Shown here: positions 16,984 through 26,165 of the stretch, piece by piece | Layout of the letters: each line of letters starts with the position of its first letter | How positions within the stretch are numbered: the first letter of the stretch is position 1 | Assembly: GCA_963732345.1 (NCBI GenBank) | Contig: CAVSZI010000016.1 | Location: forward strand, 1-64,000 | Origin: Bog-532 sp963732345 | GTDB taxonomy: Bacteria; Actinomycetota; Actinomycetes; Streptosporangiales; Streptosporangiaceae | DNA: 64,000 nt | Direction: 5' to 3' | Program-made: the position numbers and the translations under genes | Notes under the pieces: model-generated | What the model saw: only the letters and a program-made list of their open reading frames with translations | Database searches by the model: none | Told to the model about the DNA's origin: nothing

Positions 16984-17532
16984 TCAGAACGGTGGCTCGT
17001 CGGAGAAGCCGCCGGGGTCCGCGGTCGCCCACGGGTCAGCTTCGGCCCGGCCGCCGCCTGACCCACTTCCACTTCCGCTTCCGCTTCCGCTTCCGCCGGA
17101 TCCGCCGCTGTAACCCTGGCCGCCGCCCTGGTTCCCGCCGAATCCGCCGCCGGACCCACTGGACCGCTGCGCGCGCGCGACCTTGGCCGAGGCGTTGCGG
17201 AGCGAGGGCCCCACGTCGTCGACCTCGACTTCGTAGACCGTGCGCTTCTCGCCTTCCTTGGTCTCGTACGAACGCTGCCGCAGCCGTCCCGAGACGATGA
17301 CCCGCATGCCGCGCTGCAGGCTCTCGGCCACATTCTCGGCCGCCTGCCGCCAGACGTTGCAGGTCAGGAAGAGGCTGTCGCCGTCCTTCCATTCCCCGGT
17401 GGAGTTGTCGCGGAAGCGCGGCGTCGAGGCCACGCGGAAGCGAGCGACCGGTTGCCCGGCCGGCGTGAATCGAAGTTCCGGATCGTCAACGAGGTTGCCC
17501 GCGATCGTGATCTGGGTGTCGCCTGCTGCCAT
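16984..17532 (-). CDS. ssb: Single-stranded DNA-binding protein
   Basis: 182 residues. The OB-fold (about 1-110) starts with GDTQITIAGNLVDDPELRFT and contains FLTCNVWRQAAENVAESLQRG and RVIVSGRLRQRSYE. A flexible Gly/Ser-rich linker with GSGSGSGS runs is followed by the acidic tip DPGGFSDEPPF, the partner-binding tail. It coats single-stranded DNA at forks and recruits repair proteins. Operonic with rpsF and rpsR. Confidence 0.97.
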   Translation of the reverse strand: MAAGDTQITIAGNLVDDPELRFTPAGQPVARFRVASTPRFRDNSTGEWKDGDSLFLTCNVWRQAAENVAESLQRGMRVIVSGRLRQRSYETKEGEKRTVYEVEVDDVGPSLRNASAKVARAQRSSGSGGGFGGNQGGGQGYSGGSGGSGSGSGSGSGSGGGRAEADPWATADPGGFSDEPPF

Positions 17533-17592
17533 CGGGCTGCTCCCGGTCGGTACCGTGATCTTGGGGGGTATGAGTAGTGGTGCGTGCTCCGG

Positions 17593-17883
17593 TCAGTGGA
17601 TGTTCGGCCGTACGACCTTGGTGCGGAGCACAGCTTCGTTGAGGTTCAGCTGACGGTCCAGCTCGCGGACCGTGTCGGGCTCGGCGGCCAGGTCCACGAC
17701 CGCGTAGATGCCCTCGGACCGCTTGTCGATCTCGTAGGCGAGGCGGCGCCTCCCCCAGATGTCCAGCTTCTCCACGCGGCCACCGCCGGACGGGACCACC
17801 TGCAGATACTGTTCAAGCGACGGCTGGACAATGCGTTCCTCGAGAGTAGGGTCGAGGATGATCATCATTTCGTAGTTGCGCAT
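17593..17883 (-). CDS. rpsF: 30S ribosomal protein S6
   Basis: 96 residues starting MRNYEMMIILDP. The frame is open 30 codons further upstream, but the family start and length fit 17883. Conserved VEKLDIWGRRRLAYEIDKRSEG is present. First gene of the S6-SSB-S18-L9 operon. It binds S18 at the 30S platform. Confidence 0.97.
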   Translation of the reverse strand: MRNYEMMIILDPTLEERIVQPSLEQYLQVVPSGGGRVEKLDIWGRRRLAYEIDKRSEGIYAVVDLAAEPDTVRELDRQLNLNEAVLRTKVVRPNIH

Positions 17884-18113
17884 ACTCGAGTCGTGCCTCC
17901 TCTGGACTGGCGCGGTCACGGTCTCTCCGTGACAGGAGGGGCTGGAATGGCGGCGGCTCCGGTGGCCTGCCACAATTTCACAGCCTGGTCAGCATACCTT
18001 GGGGCACCGACAGTCCGGACCGGCGAACGGAAAGCGGTGATTCCTGGCCCGGACAGGGGAAGAATCGAGATCAACAGATGCGCCGGAGCAGTTCCTGAGA
18101 CGGAGGTGGCGAC

Positions 18114-18461
18114 GTGGCGGGCACTGAGATGCCAAGGACAGAGCAAGCTGATCCGCAGGCGCAGCACATGACGCTCAACCAGAGCGGCCCGCGCCAGATG
18201 GCCCTGAACGTCCTCGCAATCGTGACGATCATCCTGGGCCTGGTCTCCTTCGTGCTGGGCATGATCGTCCGGAACGAGTCGTCGGCCTCGGCCGCGTTGC
18301 ACGTGACCGCGACGGTGACCGGAGCTGCCTCCATCGTGCTGGGCCTGTACGTGCAGATGATCTCGACCACCCGGACGGAGCGGATCGTGGTCGTGACCGG
18401 CATGATCGCGGGGTTCGTCGGCGCCTGCCTCGGCCTGGCCCACGGTGGCTTCTCCGGCTGA
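18114..18461 (+). CDS. Small hypothetical membrane protein
   Basis: 115 residues. A polar N-terminus of ~25 residues is followed by three predicted membrane helices (about 30-50, LNVLAIVTIILGLVSFVLGM; 62-82; 92-110). Family unknown to me. Transcribed divergently from rpsF, with GTG as start. Natural composition supports a real gene. Confidence 0.65.
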   Translation: MAGTEMPRTEQADPQAQHMTLNQSGPRQMALNVLAIVTIILGLVSFVLGMIVRNESSASAALHVTATVTGAASIVLGLYVQMISTTRTERIVVVTGMIAGFVGACLGLAHGGFSG

Positions 18462-18528
18462 ATCGCGAGCCAGCGCGGCTCTCGCGTGCACGAACGGGAA
18501 CGTCAGGGGACTCCGCTAGGCTCGGGCC

Positions 18529-19329
18529 ATGGCGCGTATTGGTGTGCATATTGACGGCCCGGACCCGCTCGCCCAGGCGGTCTCCCGCGGCGCGGACGCG
18601 GTCCAGTTCTTTCTCGGCGACCCGCAGGGCTGGAAGGGGCCGGTGCTGCCCGGTGACCCCGCGGAGGTGCGTGCGGCCTTCACCCAGGCCGGGGTCGACC
18701 CCTATATTCACGCGCCGTACGTCATCAACGTCGCGACCACCAACAACCGCATCCGGATCCCTAGCCGCAAGCTGCTGACCCAGCAACTGGAAGCGGCCGC
18801 GTCGATCGGCGCCAAGGCCCTCATCGTGCACGGCGGCCACGTGACGAACGGGGTGGATCCCGCGGAGGGCTACGCGAACTGGCGCAAGGTAATGGAACGG
18901 GTCGAGCGCCCGATACCGCTGCTGATCGAGAACACCGCGGGCGGTACGAACGCGATGGCCCGGACCCTGGACGCCATCGGGCATCTGTGGGACGCCGTGA
19001 TGGCGGGGGTCAAGGACGGTGAGGGCGAGGTCGGTTTCTGCCTCGACACCTGTCACGCCTACGCGGCCGGGCTCGACCTGGCCGACGTGGTGGACAAGGT
19101 GAAGGCGATCACCGGCCGGGTCGACCTGGTGCACTGCAACAACTCACGCGACGAGTTCGCCTCGGGCCGCGACCGGCACGCCAATCTGACCACCGGAACG
19201 ATCGACCCGGACCTGATCCTCGGGGTCGTACGCGCGGCCGGGGCGGCCGCCATGTGCGAAACTCCGGACGATGACGGCAGCCTGGCCGGTGACGTCCGCT
19301 GGCTAAGGGACCATCTGGCCGCGGGCTGA
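18529..19329 (+). CDS. nfo: Deoxyribonuclease IV (Nfo-type AP endonuclease)
   Basis: 266-residue TIM barrel of the AP-endonuclease 2 family. Metal ligands lie in YIHAPYVINVA, LIVHGGHV, IENTAGG, FCLDTCHAYAAG, LVHCNNSRDEFASGRDRH and the C-terminal CETPDDDG. It nicks DNA at abasic sites in base-excision repair. The gene ends inside the open 3' tail of the glycosyltransferase gene on the other strand (221-base overlap). Confidence 0.9.
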   Translation: MARIGVHIDGPDPLAQAVSRGADAVQFFLGDPQGWKGPVLPGDPAEVRAAFTQAGVDPYIHAPYVINVATTNNRIRIPSRKLLTQQLEAAASIGAKALIVHGGHVTNGVDPAEGYANWRKVMERVERPIPLLIENTAGGTNAMARTLDAIGHLWDAVMAGVKDGEGEVGFCLDTCHAYAAGLDLADVVDKVKAITGRVDLVHCNNSRDEFASGRDRHANLTTGTIDPDLILGVVRAAGAAAMCETPDDDGSLAGDVRWLRDHLAAG

Positions 19330-20758
19330 CCGTGGTGACCCCGGCCGGGGCGGCCCGGCCGGGGCGCAGCACGAGCCGGTCGGATGCCCCAGCCAGCACG
19401 CCGCCGGCCGGATCATCCTCGCCGTTGGCACGTACCACGTCCTGGTCCGGCCGCAGGACATCGCGGACCACGTAGCCGCACAGCAGCGCGACCGTGCCGA
19501 AGCGCGTCAGCAGCACCGCGAAGTACCAGCCCGGGCCGATGCCGTTATAGCCCGGGACCACAGTGCCGTTGCGGCCGACATAGATGAGGTAGCCCCAGAT
19601 GCCTAGGAAGTACCCAACCTCGGCGAGCTGCCATGCCGCGTAGGGCCAGAACCGGGGCCGGGCCAGAACCGCCAGCGGTACGAGCCAGACCACGTACTGG
19701 GGTGACCACACTTTGTTTGTCATCAGGAAGACCGCGAGCATCAGGAAGCAGAGCTGGGGCAGCCGGGGACGGCGCGGCGCGGCGAGGGCCAGAACCGCGA
19801 TCCCCGCGCACGCCGCGCCGAACGTGACCGCCGACAGCAGGTTCAGGGAGCCCAGGCCCGTCGCGCCGAGGACCGGGACACCGAGGTGCTCGAAGAAGTA
19901 CCAGATCGAGCCCCAGTCGGCCGCCCGGGTCCTGCTGAACGAGTAGAACGTCATCCAGCCTGCGGGCGCGATCACCATGACCGGCACGTTGACCGCCAGC
20001 CAGGCCACCACGGCCGAGCTGAACGTCACCCAGAAGTCGCGCATCCGGCCCGCCCGGACGCAGAGCAGGAGCAACGGGCCGAAGAGCACGACCGGGTAGA
20101 ACTTGGTCGCCACGGCCAGGCCGAGCAGAACGCCGGCCAGCACGCCACGCTTCGCCGCCCACGCGGCGAGGCCGAGCGCCGTGAAGGCCATCGCGATCAG
20201 GTCCCAGTTGACGAACGCGGACAGCACGAGGCCCGGGGCCAGCGCGACCAGCAGCGCCTGCCAGCGCCGCCGGGGACCGGCCGCATACGCGGTGGCCAGC
20301 ACTCCCGCGACCGCGCAGATGACGAGCAGTATCACCGTCACGTCGAAGAACTCACGTCCCCGCGCGTACGGGTCGGTGATCGAGCGCACCAGCCACGCGG
20401 CACCCTGCATCGCCGCGCCGATCAGCACCGGGTATTCCACGTGGTGGCCGGTGTACGGCACCTTGCCCGAGGCGAGGCCCTCGCCGTAGTAGAGCGGGTA
20501 GATGTCGGTGTAGCAGGCGTCCTGGAACTGCTTGACGGGGCTGTTCCAGGCGCCCGCCCGGCACGGCACCTTCTCCAGGAACGCGAGCAGCGCGCCGAGC
20601 AGCGCCGCGGCCACCAGGACGCTCGTGGTTCCCATGAGCACGGCCATTGGCCGTCCCGGCAGGAACCTGGCGCCTCCGGCAGGCCCGGAGTCCTCGCCGC
20701 CGGGATCGGGATCCGCTGGCGCCGGCCCCCGACGTCCACCGTTCCCCGAATGCGGCAT
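19109..20758 (-). CDS. DUF2029-like polyprenyl-phosphate-dependent glycosyltransferase, membrane protein
   Basis: GT-C-fold integral membrane protein, 549 residues from the ATG at 20758, which overlaps the stop of the penicillin-binding protein gene (translational coupling). About ten hydrophobic helices are visible. An extracytoplasmic loop near 50-90 (CYTDIYPLYYGEGL, HHVEYPVLIG) resembles PimE-type mannosyltransferases, as does FVNWDLIAMAF. It probably transfers a sugar from a lipid-linked donor in envelope glycan assembly. The last ~90 residues are Arg/Pro-rich, run over the 3' end of nfo, and are likely unconserved. Confidence 0.75.
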   Translation of the reverse strand: MPHSGNGGRRGPAPADPDPGGEDSGPAGGARFLPGRPMAVLMGTTSVLVAAALLGALLAFLEKVPCRAGAWNSPVKQFQDACYTDIYPLYYGEGLASGKVPYTGHHVEYPVLIGAAMQGAAWLVRSITDPYARGREFFDVTVILLVICAVAGVLATAYAAGPRRRWQALLVALAPGLVLSAFVNWDLIAMAFTALGLAAWAAKRGVLAGVLLGLAVATKFYPVVLFGPLLLLCVRAGRMRDFWVTFSSAVVAWLAVNVPVMVIAPAGWMTFYSFSRTRAADWGSIWYFFEHLGVPVLGATGLGSLNLLSAVTFGAACAGIAVLALAAPRRPRLPQLCFLMLAVFLMTNKVWSPQYVVWLVPLAVLARPRFWPYAAWQLAEVGYFLGIWGYLIYVGRNGTVVPGYNGIGPGWYFAVLLTRFGTVALLCGYVVRDVLRPDQDVVRANGEDDPAGGVLAGASDRLVLRPGRAAPAGVTTVSPRPDGPLASGRHRPGCRHRPEFRTWRPPRPRVRPRGSGPGRSFRWSDWRAGRGPRRTRRVSCCSAPGRPGR

Positions 20759-20760
20759 GC

Positions 20761-23532
20761 TCAGCGAAGCTCCCGTTTCCGTCTGCGGCGCAGCCATCTC
20801 AGCGGGATCAGCCCCACCAGGCCGGCCGCACCGTTCAGGCTGCCGTTCGTGCTCCCCGGCGCCGGGGGACCAACACCGTGCCCGGTGCCATTACTTTTAC
20901 ACGGCGTCCCGGTGAGCGGTCCACAGGTGGGTACGGCCGTGACCGTCGGGAAGGGGCTGGGCAGCGGGGGCGCCGGGCGCGTCACCGGAGCCGTCCGCGG
21001 GTCCTTGAGCTTGGCCGACTGCGTGGTGGTGGGCGCTGGGGCGGGGAGCATGCCCGGGCCGAACATGTTCCACGTCTGGCCGGTGAACTGCGGCGAGGGG
21101 AACTGCTGGATGGGCAGCGGGGCGAACTGATCCTCGGCAAACGTGCGCCAGATGCGGGCCGGCCAGTAGCCACCGAAACCGCCGCCGACGTTGCCGCCCA
21201 GCCCGTTCAGTGTCTCTGAGGTGTGGTTGCCCTGGTTCTCGGTGAAGATGCCGACCGTCAGGGCGTACTGCGGGATCGCGCCGATGAAGAAGGCCGACTG
21301 CGCGCTGTCGGTGGTGCCGGTCTTCGCGATGATCGGGCGGCCGTCGCTCATCGCCGCAGCGGTACCCGTGCCGTCGATCGTGTCGAAGGACATCGCGTAC
21401 TGAACCTGCGAGTCCAGCGCCGGGGTCAGAACCTGCGTGGAAACGATCCTCGACGGGTAGGTGACCGTGCCCTGGCCGATCTGCTGGACGATGTGCGCCG
21501 CGTGATAGGTGCCGTCGTTGTCCAGCGTGGCCAGCATGGTGTCCTGCTCAGTGACCGACAGCGAGTCCTGGCCCAGCGCCATACCGACGTGGCCCTCGTC
21601 GCCCTGCAGCCCGGAGGTCACGGTGTTGACGCCGAACTGCTTGGCCATGTTGACGACGTTCTGGGTGCCCACCCGGTGGATCAGGTCGGTGAAGGCGGTG
21701 TTCGAGGACTGAGCTTCAGCCTGCGCGACGCTCATGGGGCCGTACTCAGCATTGTTGTCGTTCTGCTCCTCGAACCAGTTCGAGGAGGCATCCGCCTGCG
21801 ACCCGCTCGCGGGCGTCATCGGCTCGCTGTCGGGCGGGATCCAGAGCGGGCTGTACCCGTCGAGCATGGTCGTGGACACGTTCATGCCCTGCTGGACCGC
21901 GGTGGCCAGCACGTACGGCTTGAACGACGACCCCACCTGCTCGCGGGTCAGTACGGTGTTGTCACTGCAGTCATGGCAGTACTTGGCCGGCACGTTCGCG
22001 CCGGGTCCGCCGTAAAAGGCCACGATGGCCCCCGTCTGCGGATTCTGCAGCTCGGCGCCCACCAGCGCGTACCAGGGAAGCGCCCCGCCGTCCGCGGCCA
22101 TCAGCTTCTCGTTCTCATTCACCGCGCTGTACAGCCGGTCCATCATCGGCTTGCTGATCGTGGTGACGATGTGGAGCCCGCCGTTGTCGATCTGGGCCGA
22201 CGACAACTTGTACACCCCATCCGTCCCCAGCTCGTTCTGCACGAGGCCCAGGATGTAGCTGTCGTACGGAGCCGAGCCCACGTGCTGGTCTTGCGCGCTG
22301 AGAACCGCGGGGAACTTCTCGGTCGCGGCCTGCTGCGCGGTCAGGTCACCCATGGTGACCATGCCGTTGACAACGTAATGCCAGCGTGCGACGAGAGCCT
22401 GGTGACCAGGCGGGGTCGGGTAGTAGCTCGGGCTCTGGATGGTGGCGGCGATCATCGCCGCCTGCGCGACGTTGAGCTGCGAAGCCGGTATCCCGAAGTA
22501 CGTCTCAGCCGCCGCGCCGACCCCGTAGGCGCCCTCGCCCAGATAAATGGTGTTCAGGTACTGCGTCAGGATCCAGGCCTTGGACTTCTCCTTGGCCACC
22601 TTCAGCGCGACGAAGATCTCCTTGACCTTGCGGCTGGCGGTCTGCTGGGTGCCGATGTTGGCGTAGTAGTTGCGGACGAACTGCTGGGTGATGGTCGAGC
22701 CGCCCTGGAGCGAGCCACCGCTGTTGAACACGTCCTCGTAGGCGGCCCGCATGATCCCTTTCGGCGAGACACCGCCCTCGGTGTAGAAACTGCGGTCCTC
22801 GGCGGCCACCACGGCGTCGCGCATGAAGGGTGAGATCTGGTTGTACTGAAGCAGTTGCCGGTTGGTGTTCCCGAACGTGCCCACGACGGTCTTGCCGTCA
22901 CTGAAATAGACGGTGGACTGCTGCTGCATCGCCGCCTGCGAGGCGTCGGTGGGGACGGTCGTTTTCGCGTACGCGTAGGAGATGCCCGCGACGCACAGCA
23001 GGACCAGGCCGCCGAAGCCGGCGGCCATGAGGCTGGCCACCTTACGCCAGGTCCAGCGGCGCCACCAACTGCCCTTGACCTTGGTCCGCCCCGGCCCGCT
23101 GCCCCGGCCGCCGCGCCCCGATCCCCAGCCGCTGCCCCCGCCACCGTAAGCACGGCCAGCGTGACCACCGCCGCCGTAAGCCGCATCGCCACGGCCCTGG
23201 CGGTACGTGTCCCGGGGCGCGCCGTAACCGTTCTCGCGGGTCCCGTAACCGTTCTCGCGGGTCCCGTAACCAGCTTCCCGGGTCCCGTAACCAGCAAGGT
23301 TGCGCAGGGCCGCAGACCAGTATCCGCTCGTGGGCCAGCCCGCGGAACTCTCGGCCGGGCGATCGGCGCGGCGGCCGGAACGGCCGTTGTCCCGAAGTGG
23401 GTCATACAGGTCGCCGCGCGGGCCGTACCCGCCTCGCGGGTCCCGGCTCACCGGGCGATCCGGGCGGGAACGGCCGTAATCACCGGCCGCCTGCGGTGCT
23501 GGCCGATTATGCCCACTGACGTCTCTGCTCAC
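20761..23532 (-). CDS. Class A penicillin-binding protein (transglycosylase/transpeptidase)
   Basis: Bifunctional peptidoglycan synthase, 923 residues from the GTG at 23532. A longer upstream frame is possible. The cytoplasmic N-terminus has YGTRENG repeats and Gly-rich stretches, then one membrane helix (GFGGLVLLCVAGISYAYA). The GT51 domain has AAEDRSFYTEGGVSPKG and GGSTITQQFVRNYY. The transpeptidase has the active-site SxxK in GSSFKPYVLA, SSN in AQSSNTAF and KTG in IAKTGTTDSA. A Pro/Thr-rich C-terminal tail ends with basic residues. It is coupled to the downstream glycosyltransferase and neighbours the PadR-ino1 locus as in other actinobacteria. Confidence 0.92.
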   Translation of the reverse strand: MSRDVSGHNRPAPQAAGDYGRSRPDRPVSRDPRGGYGPRGDLYDPLRDNGRSGRRADRPAESSAGWPTSGYWSAALRNLAGYGTREAGYGTRENGYGTRENGYGAPRDTYRQGRGDAAYGGGGHAGRAYGGGGSGWGSGRGGRGSGPGRTKVKGSWWRRWTWRKVASLMAAGFGGLVLLCVAGISYAYAKTTVPTDASQAAMQQQSTVYFSDGKTVVGTFGNTNRQLLQYNQISPFMRDAVVAAEDRSFYTEGGVSPKGIMRAAYEDVFNSGGSLQGGSTITQQFVRNYYANIGTQQTASRKVKEIFVALKVAKEKSKAWILTQYLNTIYLGEGAYGVGAAAETYFGIPASQLNVAQAAMIAATIQSPSYYPTPPGHQALVARWHYVVNGMVTMGDLTAQQAATEKFPAVLSAQDQHVGSAPYDSYILGLVQNELGTDGVYKLSSAQIDNGGLHIVTTISKPMMDRLYSAVNENEKLMAADGGALPWYALVGAELQNPQTGAIVAFYGGPGANVPAKYCHDCSDNTVLTREQVGSSFKPYVLATAVQQGMNVSTTMLDGYSPLWIPPDSEPMTPASGSQADASSNWFEEQNDNNAEYGPMSVAQAEAQSSNTAFTDLIHRVGTQNVVNMAKQFGVNTVTSGLQGDEGHVGMALGQDSLSVTEQDTMLATLDNDGTYHAAHIVQQIGQGTVTYPSRIVSTQVLTPALDSQVQYAMSFDTIDGTGTAAAMSDGRPIIAKTGTTDSAQSAFFIGAIPQYALTVGIFTENQGNHTSETLNGLGGNVGGGFGGYWPARIWRTFAEDQFAPLPIQQFPSPQFTGQTWNMFGPGMLPAPAPTTTQSAKLKDPRTAPVTRPAPPLPSPFPTVTAVPTCGPLTGTPCKSNGTGHGVGPPAPGSTNGSLNGAAGLVGLIPLRWLRRRRKRELR
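23223..23292 (-). repeat. 21-bp tandem repeat encoding YGTRENG units
   Basis: Three and a third copies of a 21-base unit in the disordered N-terminus of the penicillin-binding protein. The first two copies are identical. This in-frame unit can change copy number without breaking the gene. Confidence 0.85.
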
Positions 23533-23663
23533 GCATCCTCGCTGTTGGCTGAACGGATGGCGGCCAGGCGGTACCGCCGAAGCTAAACGGTACCCAGGGC
23601 CGTACGCCGCCGCTGGCACGTCCGATCGCACCGTCGCGACGTAACGTGCCTTCCGGTGCACCC

Positions 23664-24068
23664 TTACTGGCTCGTCCTGGCTCGCCGGCCGCGACGCGCG
23701 CGCGGCTCACCCGTGCCAAGAACGTAAGACGTGGCAAGGTGGTTCCAGCCACAACTTTGGCAGACTTCGACCACATAGACCCGGAATTCGCCGTATTCGG
23801 CGGCCATCTCGTCGAGCTCAGGACCGCGTTTCACGCGTCCCTCATATTGCCCTAGCTCATCGCCGTACACGTACGTAACGTGGGTGAGCTTGGCTTTCCG
23901 GCAGATCGGGCAGTTGGTGCCGGTCGGCTCCCCGTGAAATCTAGCGGCCCTCAGCAGATACGGGTGTGCGTCGCACACGTCGGCGACCGTGGTCTGGCCG
24001 GCGTACACGGACGCGAGCGTTGCCCGCCGGGCAAGACCGTAGTCGACGACGGAACGCCTCGTCCCCAT
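23664..24068 (-). CDS. DUF5318 family zinc-ribbon-like protein
   Basis: 134 residues with two Cys pairs (NCPICRKAKL and VCQSCGWNHL) forming a likely zinc ribbon, and conserved RRATLASVYAGQ and DVCDAHPYLLRAARFHGE. The family is widespread and uncharacterised in actinobacteria and typically sits next to this penicillin-binding protein. The Arg-rich C-terminus suggests nucleic-acid or acidic-partner binding. It is co-directional with the penicillin-binding protein gene 130 bases downstream, probably one transcript. Confidence 0.8.
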   Translation of the reverse strand: MGTRRSVVDYGLARRATLASVYAGQTTVADVCDAHPYLLRAARFHGEPTGTNCPICRKAKLTHVTYVYGDELGQYEGRVKRGPELDEMAAEYGEFRVYVVEVCQSCGWNHLATSYVLGTGEPRARRGRRARTSQ

Positions 24069-24215
24069 GACGGACAGAGTACGTCGGAACTCGCGCCAGT
24101 CCGAGCCCGGATGGGTGGTGAATCTCGCCCGCTGCGCAGGATGCCCAGCTAAGGAGTCTGCCCGCCTCGCCCGAGCCTGCCGCTTGCTTAACCATCTAGT
24201 GCTCTATATCCTCAT

Positions 24216-24266
24216 GATGTATCGGCTCGATACATCGGCGTGAGACATCGACCAGATACATCGGCG
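24216..24266 (+). promoter_or_regulatory. PadR-type operator: inverted repeat plus extra half-site
   Basis: GATGTATC and GATACATC form a perfect 8-bp inverted repeat with a 5-base spacer (24216-24236), embedding ATGT-N11-ACAT like known PadR operators. GATACATCGGCG recurs at 24255-24266. The cluster lies 50-100 bases upstream of the padR start, fitting autoregulation of padR-ino1. Confidence 0.7.
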
Positions 24267-24317
24267 CACATGTGCAGACGGCCGGCCCGCGGGCCGGCCG
24301 ATGGTGGGGGTGGAACG

Positions 24318-24938
24318 GTGACCGGTAAGCGATCCGGCGTGCTGGAGCTCGCCGTGCTCGGGTTGCTGGATGGATCACCTATGCACGGCTACGAGCTGCG
24401 CAAGCGGCTCAGCTCCGTGCTGGGCGCGTTTCATGCCTTCTCGTACGGATCGCTCTACCCGTGCCTGAAGGAACTGCTCGGCCGGGGCCTGATCGCCGAG
24501 GAAGACACCGATCCCTCGCTACGGCCCCGGGCGGGACGCCGGTCCAGGATCGTCTACCGGCTGACCGCGGAAGGCAAGGACCGGCTGCACGAGCTGCTGA
24601 GTGAGGCCGGGCCCACGGCGTGGGACGACGACGGTTTCGGCGTGCACTTTGCCTTCTTCGGGCAGACCCGCGCCGATATCCGGCTGCGGATCCTGGAAGG
24701 GCGCCGCAGCCGGCTGGAGGAGCGGATGGAGGCTGTCCGGGCGGCGTTCGCCCGCACCCGTGAACGCGTGGACAGTTACACCCTCGAGCTGCAGAAGCAT
24801 GGCCTCGAGTCGGTCGAGCGGGAAGTCCGCTGGCTAAACGAGCTGATCGCCTCGGAACGGCAGCGGGACGCCGGCGCCACGAACCAGCCGGGGCCGGACG
24901 AAACCGATCCGGGTCACCCGGGTACCTACAACGCATGA
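24318..24938 (+). CDS. PadR-family transcriptional regulator
   Basis: 206 residues from the GTG at 24318. The upstream in-frame ATG at 24240 lies inside the operator repeats and is rejected. The winged helix at about 5-80 includes VLELAVLGLLDGSPMHGYEL and FSYGSLYPCLKELLGRGLI, followed by a dimerising helical C-domain (about 110-190). It resembles the regulator found just upstream of ino1 in Streptomyces and relatives. The gap to ino1 is 25 bases, so they are likely co-transcribed, and the regulator probably controls inositol synthesis. Confidence 0.9.
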   Translation: MTGKRSGVLELAVLGLLDGSPMHGYELRKRLSSVLGAFHAFSYGSLYPCLKELLGRGLIAEEDTDPSLRPRAGRRSRIVYRLTAEGKDRLHELLSEAGPTAWDDDGFGVHFAFFGQTRADIRLRILEGRRSRLEERMEAVRAAFARTRERVDSYTLELQKHGLESVEREVRWLNELIASERQRDAGATNQPGPDETDPGHPGTYNA

Positions 24939-24963
24939 GCAAGGACAAGAAGGAGTCATCCTG

Positions 24964-26043
24964 ATGGGTTCGGTACGTGTGGCCATCGTGGGCGTGGGCA
25001 ACTGCGCGAGTTCCCTCGTCCAGGGGCTGGAGTACTACAAGGACGCCGACGAAAGCAGCCGGGTGCCCGGGCTCATGCATGTCCGGTTCGGCCCCTACCA
25101 CGTGAGCGACCTGGAAGTGATCGCCGCGTTCGACGTGGACGCCAAGAAGGTCGGCTGCGACGTGGCGGACGCGATCAACGCCAGCGAGAACAACACCATC
25201 AAGATCACGGACGTGCCGCCGACCGGGGTCACGGTCCAGCGCGGCCCGACGTTCGACGGGCTGGGCGAGTACTACCGGGACATGATCACCGAATCGGACG
25301 AGCCCGCGGTGGACGTGGTCGCCGCGCTCCGGGAGGCCCGCGCCGACGTGCTGGTCAGCTATCTGCCGGTCGGGTCGGAAGAAGCGGACCGTTACTACGC
25401 GCAGTGCGCCATCGACGCCGGTGTCGCCTTCGTCAACGCGCTGCCCGTGTTCATCGCCTCCAACCCGGAGTGGGCCGCCAAGTTCACCGAGGCTGGCGTG
25501 CCGATCGTGGGTGACGACATCAAGTCGCAGGTCGGCGCGACAATCACGCACCGCGTCCTGGCCAAGCTCTTCGAGGACCGCGGCGTCGAACTGCTGCGCA
25601 CCTACCAGCTCAATGTCGGCGGCAACATGGACTTCAAGAACATGCTGGAGCGCAGCAGGCTCCAGTCCAAGAAGATCTCCAAGACCCAGTCCGTCACCTC
25701 CCAGATCCCGCACGAGATGGAGGGCGCGGCCGTCCACATCGGACCGTCGGATCACGTGCCGTGGCTGGACGACAGGAAGCTGGCCTTCGTCCGGCTAGAA
25801 GGGCGCGCCTTCGGCGACGTGCCGCTCAGCCTGGAGTACAAGCTGGAAGTGTGGGACTCGCCCAACTCGGCCGGCGTGATCATCGACGCCATCCGCGCCG
25901 CGAAGATCGCCAAGGACCGCGGCATCGGCGGCCCGGTCACCTCGGCGTCCTCGTACTTCATGAAGTCCCCGCCTGTGCAGTTCGGTGATGACGTCTGCCG
26001 TGACCTGGTGGAGAAGTTCATCCGCGGGGAAGTCGAGCGGTAG
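24964..26043 (+). CDS. ino1: Inositol-3-phosphate synthase
   Basis: Converts glucose-6-phosphate to myo-inositol-3-phosphate with NAD+, feeding phosphatidylinositol, mycothiol and glycolipids. 359 residues of the short bacterial/archaeal type. The Rossmann motif is VAIVGVGNCASSLVQGLEYY. Catalytic-core motifs are YLPVGSEEADRYYA, VNALPVFIASNPEW, GDDIKSQVGATITHR and LNVGGNMDFKNM. GGAG precedes the ATG. The gene ends at a strong hairpin terminator. Confidence 0.96.
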   Translation: MGSVRVAIVGVGNCASSLVQGLEYYKDADESSRVPGLMHVRFGPYHVSDLEVIAAFDVDAKKVGCDVADAINASENNTIKITDVPPTGVTVQRGPTFDGLGEYYRDMITESDEPAVDVVAALREARADVLVSYLPVGSEEADRYYAQCAIDAGVAFVNALPVFIASNPEWAAKFTEAGVPIVGDDIKSQVGATITHRVLAKLFEDRGVELLRTYQLNVGGNMDFKNMLERSRLQSKKISKTQSVTSQIPHEMEGAAVHIGPSDHVPWLDDRKLAFVRLEGRAFGDVPLSLEYKLEVWDSPNSAGVIIDAIRAAKIAKDRGIGGPVTSASSYFMKSPPVQFGDDVCRDLVEKFIRGEVER

Positions 26044-26096
26044 GGATCCGGCGCGGGCCGGCTGACCTCTCCCTGACCAGGGTGCGGTCCAGCAGC

Positions 26097-26134
26097 AAGG
26101 CGGCTACCCGGGCTGGCCCCGGGTAGCCGCCTTT
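26097..26134 (+). terminator. Strong intrinsic hairpin after ino1
   Basis: Perfect 16-bp stem (26097-26112 pairing with 26118-26133) with a CTGGC loop, followed by TTCC. It ends the padR-ino1 transcript. The T-run is short, as is common for actinobacterial terminators. Confidence 0.85.
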
Positions 26135-26165
26135 CCGCGTCAGCCCGGCACCGTAGGCTGTTGAG

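Noticed and set aside
24240..24317. Upstream ATG as the padR start
   Set aside because: It lies within the operator repeats and adds residues unlike PadR N-termini. GTG 24318 fits the family.
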